The notes below the pieces were generated by a model that saw only the letters and a program-made list of their open reading frames with translations, made no database searches and had not been told where the DNA came from. Shown here piece after piece: positions 1 through 12,300 of a stretch of 64,000 nt of DNA (positions within the stretch are counted from its first letter, which is position 1; every line of letters begins with the position of its first letter). Location of the stretch: the NCBI RefSeq assembly GCF_030063415.1, contig NZ_JASITA010000001.1:347091-411090 (forward strand), in the 5' to 3' direction. The stretch is from Streptomyces sp. H27-C3. GTDB lineage: Bacteria; Actinomycetota; Actinomycetes; Streptomycetales; Streptomycetaceae. The translations under genes were made by a program, and so were the position numbers.

Positions 1-3000
1 ACTCCCACGGGCGTCCGCGTCGATGGATTCGGCGAGTGCGGCGACGGACCGGGGGTCGCCGTGATCGACGCGGTCGAGGTATTGGACGCATTGCGTGCGC
101 AGCCACGGGTGTTCGAGGGCAGCCGTGCGCAGCAGCCCGGACACTCCCGTCATGACCCGGAGGGCCGATGCCCCATGGCCCAGGACCACGACCTGCAGAA
201 AGCTTTCGCCCAGCTCTGCGCGTCGACCGGCCCGGGTGCGTATGTCGGTCAGCAACGTCTGCGTCAGCCGGAGGTACTCGGCGTCCAGCGGTCGGTCGGC
301 GTCGAACTCGAACGTCCGCAGTTCGGTGGTACCGGACACCAGGGCGCGCGCCGACCCGTCGGCGACTGCGGGCCCGACCAGCCATACGGTGCGGCCGCCC
401 GGTTCGGCGGTGGGGCCGGACGGCCCGGTTCGCGGCTCCCAGCGCGGCTCCAGCGACAGCACGGCCCTGCCGATGGTGTCCGCCGCACGCGGCTCACCGG
501 CTTCGGCGGAGCCACGGGCGTTCCCGGCGCCGGGCCGGTCGGCCTTCGTGACGCCATCTGCGGAGTCCAGCCAGTACGTGTCCTTGGCGAACGGGTAGGT
601 GGGCAGGGAGATCCTGCCCGGCCGCCTTCCCGCCCTGCCCGTGAACAGCAACTCGAACGCAAGGGCTCCGCCCTGTGCGTACTCCTCGGCGAGCTGCTCC
701 AGTCGGCGCGGATCGGTCTGTTCCCGCGCTGCCGGTTCGTGGGGCCCGGCCGGGCCCCGCACCGGGCGCTGCGGCTTGTTGTCGCCGGTCCTGACCGATG
801 CCGCGCTGCCGCTCCGGAGCCAGGTACGCAGTGTCAGGGCGGTCTCCGCGGGGGTGTTCGCCACGAGCGCGAGCCGGTGGCGGAAGTGCTTGCGGCCGCC
901 GAGGAGGGTGAAGCTCATGTCCCGCAGGCTCTCCTGCGGGTGCTCGTCGATGTGCGTGACGAGCTGCCGCGCCTGCTCCCGCAGTTGTGCGGCAGTACGG
1001 GCGGAGAGCGCGATCAGGCGCGCGTCCGGCTTCTGCGGGCGCTCGGCGGCTGCGGGGGCTTCCGACACCACGAGGTGGGCGTTGGTCCCGCTGTATCCGA
1101 AGGAGCTGACCGCGGCCAGGCGCGGCTTGTCCCGGCGCTGCCAACTCTGAGCCAGGGTGTTGACGTAGAACGGTGTGCCGTCGAGGTCGATGTGCCCGTT
1201 GAGCCGCTCGTGCTGGATCGTCGGCGGCAGTGTCTCGTGCTTCAGGGCGAGGATCGCCTTGATGGAACTGGCCACTCCGGCCGCGCACGCGGTATGACCG
1301 ATGTTGCTCTTCACCGAGCCCAGTGCGCAGTGGCCGTGCCGGTCAGTGGAGGACGTGAAGCTCTGCACGAGGCCGTCGATCTCGACCGGATCGCCCAGGG
1401 CGGTGCCGGTGCCGTGCGCCTCGACGAGCTCGATGTCGGCCGGATCGATACCGAACTTGTCGTACACCCGCTTCTGGAGCTGGGTCTGTGCCTCGGCACT
1501 GGGTGCGGTGATGCCGTTGGACTTGCCGTCCTGGTTGACGCCCCACCCCTTGATGACGGCCTGGACACGGTCCCCGTCGGCCTGTGCGTCGGCGAGTCGC
1601 TTGAGGAGCAGTACACCCACGCCCTCGGCCGGCACGAAACCGTTGGCCCGCTCGTCGAATGCGTAACAACGCCCGTCGGGCGAGAGTGCGCGCAGCTGAC
1701 TCATCGCCACATGCACGCCGGGTCCGGGTATCACCCAGACTCCGCCCGCCAGAGCCGTGTCGCTGTCGCCCAGGCAGAGGCTGTCGCAGGCATTGGCGAT
1801 GGCCACGAGCGAGGAGGAGCACGAGGTGTCGATGGAGAGGCAGGGGCCCTTGAGGTTCAGGGTGTAGGAGATTCGGCTGGCGAGGATGGCGCTGTTGGTG
1901 CCGAGGTTCTGGTGCGCGCTCAGCTCCGTCTCGTCGAGCCTCCCGCCGTAGCCGTTCACGGAGCAGCCGATGAAAACACCGCACTGCGTTCCGGACAGGG
2001 CCTCGGGGTTGTAGCCCGCTTCCTCGACGCAGCGCCAGCTCTCCTGGAGGAGGACGCGCTGCTGCGGGTCCATGTACTCCGCCTCGCCGGGCGAGATGTT
2101 GAAGAACAGCGGGTCGAAGTGGTGGGCGTTCTCCATAACGCCCATCCACTTGCTGTACGACTTTCCGGGCGTGCCGGGCCGCTCGTCGTAGTACCTTTCC
2201 ACCGGCCAGCGCGAGGGCGGCACCTCGGAGACGCAGTCGCGTCCCGTGACGATGTTCTGCCAGAACTCGTCCAGGTTCTCGGCCTTGGGAAACGCGCCGG
2301 ACATACCGATGACGGCGATGTCGACGAGCTCGACACCCCGCTTGCCCGTCCGGTCCGAAGCCACCGGCTCCGGCTCCGGCTTCGCTTCAGGCTCCGGGGG
2401 CGGGCTCGAGCTCGGGCTCGGCGGCACCTCGGGGGCGGTCTCCGCCTCGGGGGCAGCCTCCGCCCCGGGACCGTTCTCCGCCTCGGCCCCGGGCAGCCCC
2501 GCGCGCTCCACTTCCGCCAGGTACCGCGCCAGCTCGCTGACCGTCGGATAGCCGTAGACCGTGGTCGCGGACAGCGACAGCTGCAGCTGGGTGTTGATGG
2601 ACCGGGTCCACGTGACGCCCGTGATCGAGTCCAGGCCCAGCTCCACGAAGGGGGTGTCATCGTCGAGTTCGGACTCGGCCAGCTCCAGCTCCCTGGCGAG
2701 GCTCGCGCGGAGCCATGCGCCGAGCGCTGCCTCCTGGGCCTCGCCGCGGGCCCGCGATCCCCCCTCGGAGGCGGCTTCCGGAGCCGGTTGTGCCCGGACG
2801 TCCGTGACGGCGGCGGGCGCGACGGCTTGCCCGAGCAGGCCGGCGAGATGGCCTGCCAGCTCGTCGACCGTGGGGTGGCTGTAGACCTGAGTGGCCGACA
2901 GGGACAGCTGGAAATGCGTATTCAGCCTGCGGGTCCAGGTGACTCCCGTGATCGAGTCGAGACCCAGCTCCACGAACGGCGCGTCGTCGTCGATGTCCGA

Positions 3001-3384
3001 CACCGCCAGTTCCAGCTCCGCCGCCAGGCTCTCCCGCAGATGCGCGGCAATGCTCGGGTGGGCGGAGACAGAACCGCTCGGGGCAGCCGAGGGCCCAGGG
3101 ACCGTCGCACTCATCAGATCTCCCATGGCGCCCTCAACAAGGGCAGACAGCTCGCCGAACGTGGGGTGACTGCAGACATCGGCCATCGTGAGGGACAGCC
3201 CAAGGGTTCGGTTGACCTCGCGCAACCACACGACGCAGCTGATCGAGTCCAGCCCCAGCTCCGCGACGTGCACGCCGGCGGAGTTCGGAGCCACTTCGGT
3301 TCCCAGGACGCCGGCCAACGTTTCGCTCAAGAACCGATGCAGGTCACTGTGCGAAGGAATCTTAATACGTGGTTCGGACATCAT
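1..3384 (-). CDS. trans-AT polyketide synthase, third subunit, N-terminal part (ACP-ACP-ACP-KS-KR...), runs off left edge
   Basis: The ATG start (3382-3384) overlaps the TGA of the preceding PKS gene as ATGA, so the two are translationally coupled. Three carrier domains come first, with phosphopantetheine serines near residues 45, 145 and 252. Each carries a Trp six residues after the Ser (DSISCVVW, DSITGVTW, DSITGVTW), the published flag of ACPs that undergo beta-branching. A complete ketosynthase follows at about residues 350-780: IAVIGMSG start, DTSCSSS active-site Cys near 523, EAHGTGT and SNIGHT histidines, NAHLVVSEAP end. The usual post-KS linker (LPTYPFAKDTYW) leads into the N-terminal subdomain of a ketoreductase (LEPRWEP) at the window edge. 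No AT domain is present. The downstream order and the C-terminus are outside the window. Role: elongation and probably beta-alkylation of the chain handed over by the upstream subunit. Confidence 0.93.
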   Translation of the reverse strand, partial: MMSEPRIKIPSHSDLHRFLSETLAGVLGTEVAPNSAGVHVAELGLDSISCVVWLREVNRTLGLSLTMADVCSHPTFGELSALVEGAMGDLMSATVPGPSAAPSGSVSAHPSIAAHLRESLAAELELAVSDIDDDAPFVELGLDSITGVTWTRRLNTHFQLSLSATQVYSHPTVDELAGHLAGLLGQAVAPAAVTDVRAQPAPEAASEGGSRARGEAQEAALGAWLRASLARELELAESELDDDTPFVELGLDSITGVTWTRSINTQLQLSLSATTVYGYPTVSELARYLAEVERAGLPGAEAENGPGAEAAPEAETAPEVPPSPSSSPPPEPEAKPEPEPVASDRTGKRGVELVDIAVIGMSGAFPKAENLDEFWQNIVTGRDCVSEVPPSRWPVERYYDERPGTPGKSYSKWMGVMENAHHFDPLFFNISPGEAEYMDPQQRVLLQESWRCVEEAGYNPEALSGTQCGVFIGCSVNGYGGRLDETELSAHQNLGTNSAILASRISYTLNLKGPCLSIDTSCSSSLVAIANACDSLCLGDSDTALAGGVWVIPGPGVHVAMSQLRALSPDGRCYAFDERANGFVPAEGVGVLLLKRLADAQADGDRVQAVIKGWGVNQDGKSNGITAPSAEAQTQLQKRVYDKFGIDPADIELVEAHGTGTALGDPVEIDGLVQSFTSSTDRHGHCALGSVKSNIGHTACAAGVASSIKAILALKHETLPPTIQHERLNGHIDLDGTPFYVNTLAQSWQRRDKPRLAAVSSFGYSGTNAHLVVSEAPAAAERPQKPDARLIALSARTAAQLREQARQLVTHIDEHPQESLRDMSFTLLGGRKHFRHRLALVANTPAETALTLRTWLRSGSAASVRTGDNKPQRPVRGPAGPHEPAAREQTDPRRLEQLAEEYAQGGALAFELLFTGRAGRRPGRISLPTYPFAKDTYWLDSADGVTKADRPGAGNARGSAEAGEPRAADTIGRAVLSLEPRWEPRTGPSGPTAEPGGRTVWLVGPAVADGSARALVSGTTELRTFEFDADRPLDAEYLRLTQTLLTDIRTRAGRRAELGESFLQVVVLGHGASALRVMTGVSGLLRTAALEHPWLRTQCVQYLDRVDHGDPRSVAALAESIDADARGS

Positions 3385-6300
3385 CGATCAACACCCTCTG
3401 AGCAGGCCCCGCGCCCGGCGCCGACGATCCGATCGACATGCCGCCGCAAGGAGACGTTGAAGGCGTCCGGCGTCTCCAGCATCACGAAGTGCCCGACGCC
3501 CTCGACCAGATCCACCTCTACGCCGCATCGGTGCGCGGCGGCGAGGTTCGTCGGCATCCAGGAGGTCGAGTTGACCAGAACCAGCGGCACGTCGAAACGC
3601 TTCGGCACATCCTGCAGATAGGTCAACATCTCGCGGAACGCGGCCGAGACGACCGACGCGCCCACCTGCTCCCGTGTGCGCTCGACCAGTTCGATCAGGT
3701 CCTGACGCGCCGTGTCGAGGAACAGCTCCTGCGCCTTCACGGGCCGGTCGACGAACGTCTGCACAAACCGGTCGAGCTGCGCGGCGCCCAGCCGCTTGGC
3801 ATCGAAGTTGTGCAGCGTGTCCACGCCGATCATGCCCCGGACCGTGGCGCCCAGCAGGGGCGCGGCAGCCAGCATCACGGGCCCGCCCAGCGAATGGCCG
3901 ATCAGGACGGCGTCGGTGACGCCCGCGCGCTCGACAACGGCGGCCACATCCTGGGCAAATGCCTCGACGGACCACTTCGGCCGGTCCTTTCCCGACCGGC
4001 CGTGCCCGGCGAGGTCCAGGGTGATCACGGTGTGGTCCTTCTCGAAGTACGGGACCTGCCGATCCCAGTAAGACGCGTCACATCCCAGCCCGTGGATGAA
4101 CACCAGCGCCGTGGGGCCACTGCCCCGGACCTCGTAGTGGATGGAGTTGCCGTCGACCGACCGCGCCTCGGAGCGCCCGGCGAAGGCCGATCCGGGCGCG
4201 CGCGTGGACACGGAGGCCGGCACGGCCGCGCGTGCGGAGGCCGACGCGGTCGGCGTGGCGGTCGCGGTCACCGGCTTGCGCGCGATGATCCCCACGTGCT
4301 CCATGTCGGGGGCGGGAGCTCCGTAGGACTCCCGGTCCACTCCCACAGTGCCGAAGAACCCCGCCCGCTCCACGACGAAGCCGACAGCCTCACATTCCCT
4401 GCGGAAGACATCCGGGTCGACGGCGTTGATCAGACGCGGCCCGCCGACGACGTGCGCCGGGTCGAAGTGCGCGGCGACATCCTCGATGTAGCCGGGCCAG
4501 GGGTCACCGGCGCGCTTGCGCTCCTCGTACTCCCATGCCTTGGAGGCCCAGTACCCGAAGTAGGGCGAGTCCGTGCTGAGGAACACCTTCCCGCCCGGCG
4601 TCAGCCAGCGGAACATCTTGCGCAGCATCAGCCGGACGTCCTCGGGCTTGAGGAAGTGCATCACCCGGCTGGCGTGCACGGCCGTGAAACGTTCGTCCTC
4701 GAAGTCGACGTCGGGCAGGGTGCCCCGGCGCAGAATCAGCCGCGCCCTGCTTTCGTCGTTGACGCGCTGTTCGAGGATGTCCAGGTGCTTCTTCTCCATG
4801 TCGAGGGCGACGACCCGCGCTCCCCGCTCCAGCGCGGCGATGCTGGCGACGCCGTAGGCACAGCCCATGTCCAGCACCTCGCCACCGCGCTCGCCCGCGA
4901 AGTCGGCGAAGTCCGAGGAGTACGGGATCAGGTACTCGACCATCACCCCGGTGCGGTTCAGGGTCGCGACCATGCCACCGAAGTCGATGTCGGCCGCCGC
5001 CTTGAGGTCCTCCAGAACGTCGTGCTCCCGTGTCACCAGGACCGGCGCCCGGGACGGCAGCGACCCCTGAGATGCCGGAGCCGCCAGCGGAGTCAGGGAC
5101 ACCGTCCGCCGTTCGTCACCGCCGGGCGAGCGGGCGTCGAGCCGGTGCGGGACGTCCGCCAAATCGGCGAGTACGACGGGCTTGTGCGGCTGCGGCTGCG
5201 GCTCCGCGGCGGGACTCGGCGCCACGGCCGCCACAGCAGCCGTGGCTGTGGCTGTGGTCCGGGTGGGCCCGTCGGCACCCGCCCAGTAGCGGTTCCGGGC
5301 GAACGGGTACCCGGGCAGCCGCAGCCGCGTGGGACGGCGTCCGGCGGACCGGTCGTCCGGACTCGGGAGGGCGTTGCCCTCGACGTAACGCTGGGCCAGT
5401 TCGACGAGCGCCTCGCGCCGTCGCGCCGGGTCGAGCCCGGCATCCCTCGCGCCTTCGAGGCAAGCCGCGATGCGCTCGGCGTCCGTCCCACGGGCGGTGA
5501 AGTCGCGCGGTACGGCGCCCTCGAAGTACGACGGGTCCGGTCGGCCGGGCGACGAGCCGCGCCTGCCGGTCCAGAGCGCGACGGCCTCGTCGAGGGAGCC
5601 CACGACGACCGCGCGGCGGTGGCGGAAGTGATGGCGCCCCGTGAGCAGCGTGGCGCTGAGCTGCGGCAGATCGGCGTCGCTCAGAGAGCCGCTCGCGATC
5701 CGGGCGAGCAGTCCGTCCACGAGCCGGTCCAGGGCCGCCTCGGTCTTGGCCGAGACCGGCAGCAGGTGGTACGGCTGCGCCGGGGCGGGAGCCGAACGTG
5801 CGCCGACGTACTCGCGCACGACCACATGGGCGTTGGTGCCGCTCATGCCGAAAGCGCTGACCGCGCCGGTCCGGGGCCTGCCCAGCGGCGGCGTCGGCCA
5901 CTCCTTGGTCGACTTGTTGACGTAAAAGGGGCTGCGGTCCCAGTCGATGTACTCGTTGTCACGGTCGCAGTGCAGGCTGGCCGGGATCGTGCCGTGACGC
6001 AGCGCCTCGGACAGGCAGATGAGGCCGACCAGGCCGGAGGCGGCGAAAGTGTGGCCGATGTTGGTCTTCGTCGAGGTGAGGGCGCAGAACCCGCGCTTGT
6101 CGGTGTGCGGGCGGAACGACTCGCGCAGGGCGTTGACCTCGACCGGGTCCCCCAGCTTCGTCCCGGTTCCATGGGTGACGATGTAGCCCAGGTCCTCCGG
6201 GTCGATGCCGCCCCGCGCGAAGACGGTCTCCAGCAGCTCGCGCTGGGCCTCTCCGGCGGGCGCGGTGATGCTGTTGGTCCTGCCGTCGTAGTTGATGCCG

Positions 6301-9300
6301 CCGGCCACGATCACGCTGTGGACGGGGTCGCCGTTCGCCTCCGCCCGGTCGAGCGGCCGCAGCACCAGTGCGGTCACCGCCTCGCCGGGCACCATCCCGT
6401 CGGCGCTCTGGTCGAAGGTGGCGCAGCGGCCTTGCGCCGACAGCATGCCCGCCTGATCCATCGCCGCCAGCGACTGCGGGGTGAGGACGAAGTTGGCGGC
6501 GGCGACGACGGCGATGTCGCACTCGCCCTGGCGCAGGCTCGTACACGCCTGGTGCAGTGCCACCAGGCCCGACGAGCAGGACGTGTTGATGGCGAGTACG
6601 GGACCCTTGAGATCGAGGAAGTACGACAGCCGCGCGGCCAGCACGCCGTCGTGGTTGGAGGTCATGTTGCCCTCGTCCTTGACCAACAGGCGGTAGTCCC
6701 CCTGCTCGACGCCGACGAACACGCCGACGCGGCGGCCCTTCAGTTCCTCGGCGCCCAGGGCGGCGTCCTCCAGTGCCTTCCAGCACTCCTGGAGAAGGTG
6801 CCGCTGGCGCGGGTCGATCGCGCGGGCCTCCTTGGGCGCGATCTCGAAGAAGGCCGGGTCGAACTCGTCCGCCCAGTCGATGCCGCCCATCCAGCGGTAG
6901 CGGTCCGTCGCCTCCTCGCCCTCGCCCTCGGGCGAAGCGGGTCCGAAGCGCACCGGCGGCACCTCGGTGACCAGGTCCTTGCCCTCGGTGAGAGCGTTCC
7001 AGAAGTCGTCGACGGAGCGGCAGCCGGGAAAGATGCCGCTCATCCCGATGACGGCGATCGGAGCATCGCCTGCGACCGGCTCCGGCCCCGGTACCGGCTT
7101 CGGCTCCTGTCGTTCTTCGGCCGCCGTCGGGACGGCGTCCGGGACGCTCGCGGAGGGTCCTGCCCCGGGCGCTACAGGGGAGGCCGGGTCGTGGGCGGGA
7201 AGCGCCACCACCGCGGGCTGTTCGGCCAGGTAGCCGCTCAGAAGCCTCATGCTCGGGTGGTCGTACAGGACCGTGGGAAGCAGCCGTACGCCGAAGTGCT
7301 CCGAGAGCCGGTGGGCGAGCTGCGTGAGGCGGATCGAGTCCAGCCCGAGGTCGGCGAAGTTGCTCCCGTCGTCGAGCTTCTCCACGGGCGCCTTCAGGAC
7401 GTGCGCCACGATGTCGCGGACCGCGGCCGCCAGTTCTGCTCGGCGCCGGTCCCGCGTGTCCACGGTCTCCCGCGGAACGGCCGGCTGCTGTCGCACGGGC
7501 CCCACCGTCCGCGCGACGGCCCGGTCGACAAGCGACCGTGCCTGCGCGGAGGTGGCGTGCAGTACGAGCGGCGCCGCCGGAGCCGCCGAGAGCAGCCGCT
7601 CGAAGAGGGCGAGTCCGGCGTCGGTTGCCAGCGGCAGCTGACCGCTGGTGTGCAGATACGCCGTGACGAAGTCCGGGTCCGTGTGGTGACCGGGGTGCCG
7701 CTGTGCGGCGGCGCCCATCCCGCCTTCCTCCCACAGGGGCCATTCGATGCTGAGGGTCCGGTACGGGGACCGCTGCTCGCCCAGGGCGCGTGCGTACGCC
7801 GCCTGGAAGCGGTTGGCCACCGCGTAGTCGCAGCTGCCGAAGTCGCCCAGGGTCGCGGAACTCGACGAGAAGTGACAGACGAACTGCACCGCGCGGCCGC
7901 CCGGCGCGCGACCGAGCGCCCGCTCCAGGGCGAGCGTCCCGCGCACCTTCGCCGCGAGGACCTTCTCGAACGACTCCCGTGTCTTGTCGGTCAGCGGCAC
8001 CGCCTGCGCCGTACCGGCGGCGTGGACGACGCCGTCGATCGCGCGCACTGCGGGCGGCAGGGCGCCGAGCAGCTCAACGAGAGCGTCCTCGTCGGTGACG
8101 TCGGCGCGGCGGCACACGACCTCGCCGCCGAGCCGGCGCAGGCTCGCGGCCCATTCCTCGTCGGACGACCCCAGGGGCGAGCGGCCGAGCAGCACGAGAT
8201 TGGCGCGGTAGGCCCGGGCCAGGTGCTCCGCGAGGCGTCGGCCGAGACCGCCGAAGGCGCCGGTGACCAGGTAGGTGCCGCCCTCGCGCAGGGCGGCCGG
8301 CCCGCGCGACGCGGCGAACGGTGCGGGGATGTCGACGCCCACGACCCGGCAGACGTGGCGTCGGCCTGCCCGGTACAGGGCGCTGGCCTTGCGTTCCTGG
8401 CGCTGCTCGACGAGCAGCAGCTCGGCCCAGCGCTCGGTGGCGGCGGCGCCGTCATGCAGGACGACGCGCAGCGCGGTGCCGGGCAGGATCCCGGACAGCG
8501 AACGCTCGTACCCGATGAGTGCGTCCAGGGCGGCCTGCTCCACGGCGCCGCGGAAGTGACCGGCCACGAGGACGTCGGTAACGTTCAGGTCAGCTGCGGC
8601 CAGGGCGCGTACCAGGGCGCCGACGTCGGTCAGTTCGCGCAGCGCCGACGTGGCGTCCTCGTGCTCGGTCGGCCACAGATAGTGGATGGCGGCGATCGGC
8701 CCGTGCGCCTCGGCGATCGCGCCGAGCGCCCGCTGCCAGTCCGGCTCGACACGGCGGTCCAGGCCGTAGACGGAGGGCGAAACCGCCGGGGCGCTCGCCC
8801 GCTCGTCGGCGATCTGCTCGACGAAGACCATCCTGGCGCCCGGTACACGCTCGCGCGTCGCGCGCCGGTAGGACTCCTGTGCTGTCCGGTCCGACAGGAA
8901 GACCACGACGACCTGCCCGGCGGACGTGTCGTCCCCCGCGTGCGGGTCGTCCCGAACCGCCTCGGGCTCCCGGGCCTCCCAGCGCTCCTCGAAGAAGCGT
9001 GGCGCGCAGGATTCCTCGGAATCGGGCGCGACGTGGGCGGCCGGCGCGTCGGTCGGCGCTGTGTCGGTCTCTTCGGACAGCCAGAAGTACTCCTCGCTGA
9101 AGGGGTACGCCGGCAGGCTGACGCGGTGTGGTCGCGGGCCTTCGGCGTACAGGAGGTTCCATTCGACCGATTCACCCGACTCCCACAGCCGCGCCACCTT
9201 GTCGAGCCTGCGCTCGGCCAGCCACTGCCCGACCAGGCTCCGCCGGTCCTCGTCGTCGAGCAGGGACGACGGCGCGGCGGGGCGGGCGGGCGGGTCGGTA

Positions 9301-12300
9301 CGGTCCGCGAAGTCCCGCAACTCGGCCATCAGTTCGGACACAGTGTGGACGACGAAGGCCGTCCGCTCGGGCAGTGCGGTACGGCCGACCTGGAGGGTGA
9401 AGGCGATGTCGGCGAGACGGCGTGCGCTCGGCCTGGCGGTGACCTCCTCCTCGGCCAGCCGGTGCGCGAGATCGCGGGCGTAGCGCCGCAGGTTCTCGGG
9501 GGTCCTGGCCGACAGCGTCACGAGCTGGGGCCCGGCGAAGACCACGTCCTGGCCGCCGCGGGACGGCGCCTCTTCCAGGATCGCGTGCACGTTGGTGCCG
9601 CCGATGCCGAAGGAGCTCACGGCGGCGCGCAGCGGTTCGGCCGAGGGCGCCAGCTTCGTGAGCCGGTCCACGACGTAGAAGGGCGAGCGTGCGAAGTCGA
9701 TCTGAGGGTTGGGCGCTTCAATGTTGATGGTCGGCGGCACTGTGCGGTGGCCGACCACGAGGGCGGACTTGACGAGGCCGACGAGGCCCGCGGCGGCGTC
9801 GAGATGACCGAGGTTCGACTTCACCGAGCCGATGCCGCAGAAGCCGGTCGCGTCGGTGTGCCGCCGGTACGCCTCCGACACCGCCATGACCTCGATCGGG
9901 TCGCCGATCACTGTGCCGGTGCCGTGGGCCTCCAGGTACTTGATCGACTCGGGGTGCACGCCGGAGCGTTCGAGGACCGAGGCGACCAGTTCCGACTGCC
10001 CAGCGACGCTCGGGGCGTAGTAACCCGCCTTCCGCGCACCGTCGTTGTTCATTCCCACTCCGCGCACCAGCGCGTAGACGTGGTCGCCGTCGCGGACGGC
10101 GGACAGGGCGTCCTTGAGGAGGACGACCACGGCGCCCTCGCCGCCGATCATGCCGGTGGCCTCCGCGGCGAAGGGCTTGCAGTGTCCGTCGGAGGACAGT
10201 GTCATGCCCTCCTCGTACAGATGGCCGACGGCGTTCTCGCCGTACATGCCGCACCCGCCGGCCAGCGCGTGAGTGGTTTGCCCGGACCGGATGCTCTGGC
10301 ACGCCAGTGCGAGCCCGGCCAATGAGGAGGAGCAGTTGCTGTGGACGTACAGGCTGGGGCCGCGCAGTCCGAGCTTGTGCGAAACGGTCGTCGGGATGGT
10401 GCCGGGCTGTGCCTGCAGGAAGCCGACCAGGGCCTCCGAGTCGCGCCGGGTGTCGCGGCCCGTGACGGGTGCCTGGTAGAGAGCGTTGGTGGTGGACATG
10501 TACACCGCCGCGTCGGCGATGTCCCCGGGCAGGTAGGCGGCGTCCTCGATCGCCTTCCACGAGTGCTGGAGCAGCTGGCGCAGCTGGGGGTCCATCAGTT
10601 CGGCGTCGCGCGCCGAGATCTGGAAGAAGGCGGGGTCGAAGAAACCCTTGCCCCGCATGCTCGCACGCACCGGCACATGGGCCGGGTCGTGGATCAATCG
10701 CTCGTCGACACCGAGACGGCGCAGTTCGTCCGCCGGGCAGAGTTCCACGCTCTCCTCGCCCGCGAGGAGGTTCTGCCAGAACTGATGGTGGTCGTCGGCT
10801 CCGGGAAGCCCGACGGATACGCCGATGACGGCGACGCTGTCGGCGAGGTAGCCGGGCAGTTCGCCGTGGGCCGGGGCGGGGACGGTCGTGCCGGTGGCCA
10901 TCGGCCGCGAGTCCGGGCCCGGGGACCGCTCCGAGACCGGGACCATGGTCGGGCCCCCGGCCCGGTCCGGCTCCGGAGACCGGTCTCCCTCCGGCTCCGT
11001 GCTCAGCAGGGTGCGCAGATGGGCTCCCGTGCCCTGTGCGTGCACGCAGCGGAAGACGTCGGCCGCCGTGAACGGCACGCCGAACCGCTTGGCGACGCGG
11101 CCGGCGAGGACCACCGCCGACACGGAGCTGCCGCCGGCCTCCAGGAAGGCGTCCGTGGGCCGGAGGTTGTCGATGCCCAGTACCTCACGCCACAGTGCGA
11201 CCACGTCGCTCTCCTCCGGCGCCGCCGCGGCGACGGCGCGGGTCGGTTCCTCGGGCAGCGAGACCGGCCGCCGAGCCAGCGTCAGCCGGTCCACCTTGCC
11301 GTTGGGGGTCTGCGGAAGCCGGTCGATCGGCAGGACGAAAGCCGGAACCATGTAGTCCGGCAGGCTGCGGCCCAGATACCCGAGCAGTTCCCGGTCTGCC
11401 GGCCGGGCGGCGCCCGGGGCCCGGGTCCAGTACGCGACCAGCTGGGCGCCTCCGGTCATCGCTCCCGTCCTGGCGACGACGGCGCACTCGCGCACAGCCG
11501 GGTGCCTGGCCAGGACGTGCTCGATCTCGCCGGGTTCGACGCGGAAGCCACGGATCTTCACCTGGGAGTCCATCCGGCCCAGGCACTCGATCGTGCCGTC
11601 GTCGCGCCAGCGGGCCAGGTCGCCGGTCCGGTACAGGGTGTCACCGGGCGCGAACGGGTTGGCGGGGAAGCGCTCGGCGGTGAGTTCCGGCTTGTTGAGG
11701 TAGCCGAGGGCGAGGCCGTCGCCCGCTATGCACAGCTCACCCGGCACGCCGACGGGGGCGATCCGGTCCTGTCCGTCCACGATGTGGATGCGGGTGTTGT
11801 CGATGGGGCGGCCGATGGTGACGCACTTGTCCGCCTCGATCCGCGCCACGGTGGACCACACCGTCGTCTCGGTGGGCCCGAACAGGTTCCAGACCTCGCA
11901 GCCGAGCGCGACGAGCCGTTCCTTGAGCGTCTCGGACAGCGCTTCGCCGCCGCACAGCACCCGGACGCCTTCGTCGTTGGTCCATCCCGAGTGCAGGAGC
12001 ATCGTCCAGGTCGCAGGCGTCGCCTGCATCACGGTCGGCCGGACGCGGGCGATCAGCGCCGAGAGCCGCTCGGCGTCGCGGGCGGTGGCCGCGTCGCTCA
12101 GGTGGCACTGCGCGCCGGTGATCAACGGCAGGTACAGCTCGAGAGCGGCGATGTCGAAGCTGTGCGTCGTCACCGCCAGGATCCGGTCGTCCGCCCGCAT
12201 GCCCGGCCGTTCGGCCATCGCGCACAGGAAGTTGGTCAGCGCCCGGTGCGGCACCACCACCCCCTTGGGATCACCGGTGCTGCCCGAGGTGTAGATGACG

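Noticed and set aside
3381..4150. The C-terminal hydrolase as the terminal thioesterase of the pathway
   Set aside because: The next gene is translationally coupled and starts with the ACPs required by the preceding KS, so chain release at this point is unlikely.
61..10325. Very long plus-strand open frames (for example 61-3621 and 3438-10325) opposite the PKS genes
   Set aside because: Their translations are Arg/Gly/Val-rich with no motifs. They are antisense shadows of GC-rich PKS codons; every recognisable domain is on the minus strand.
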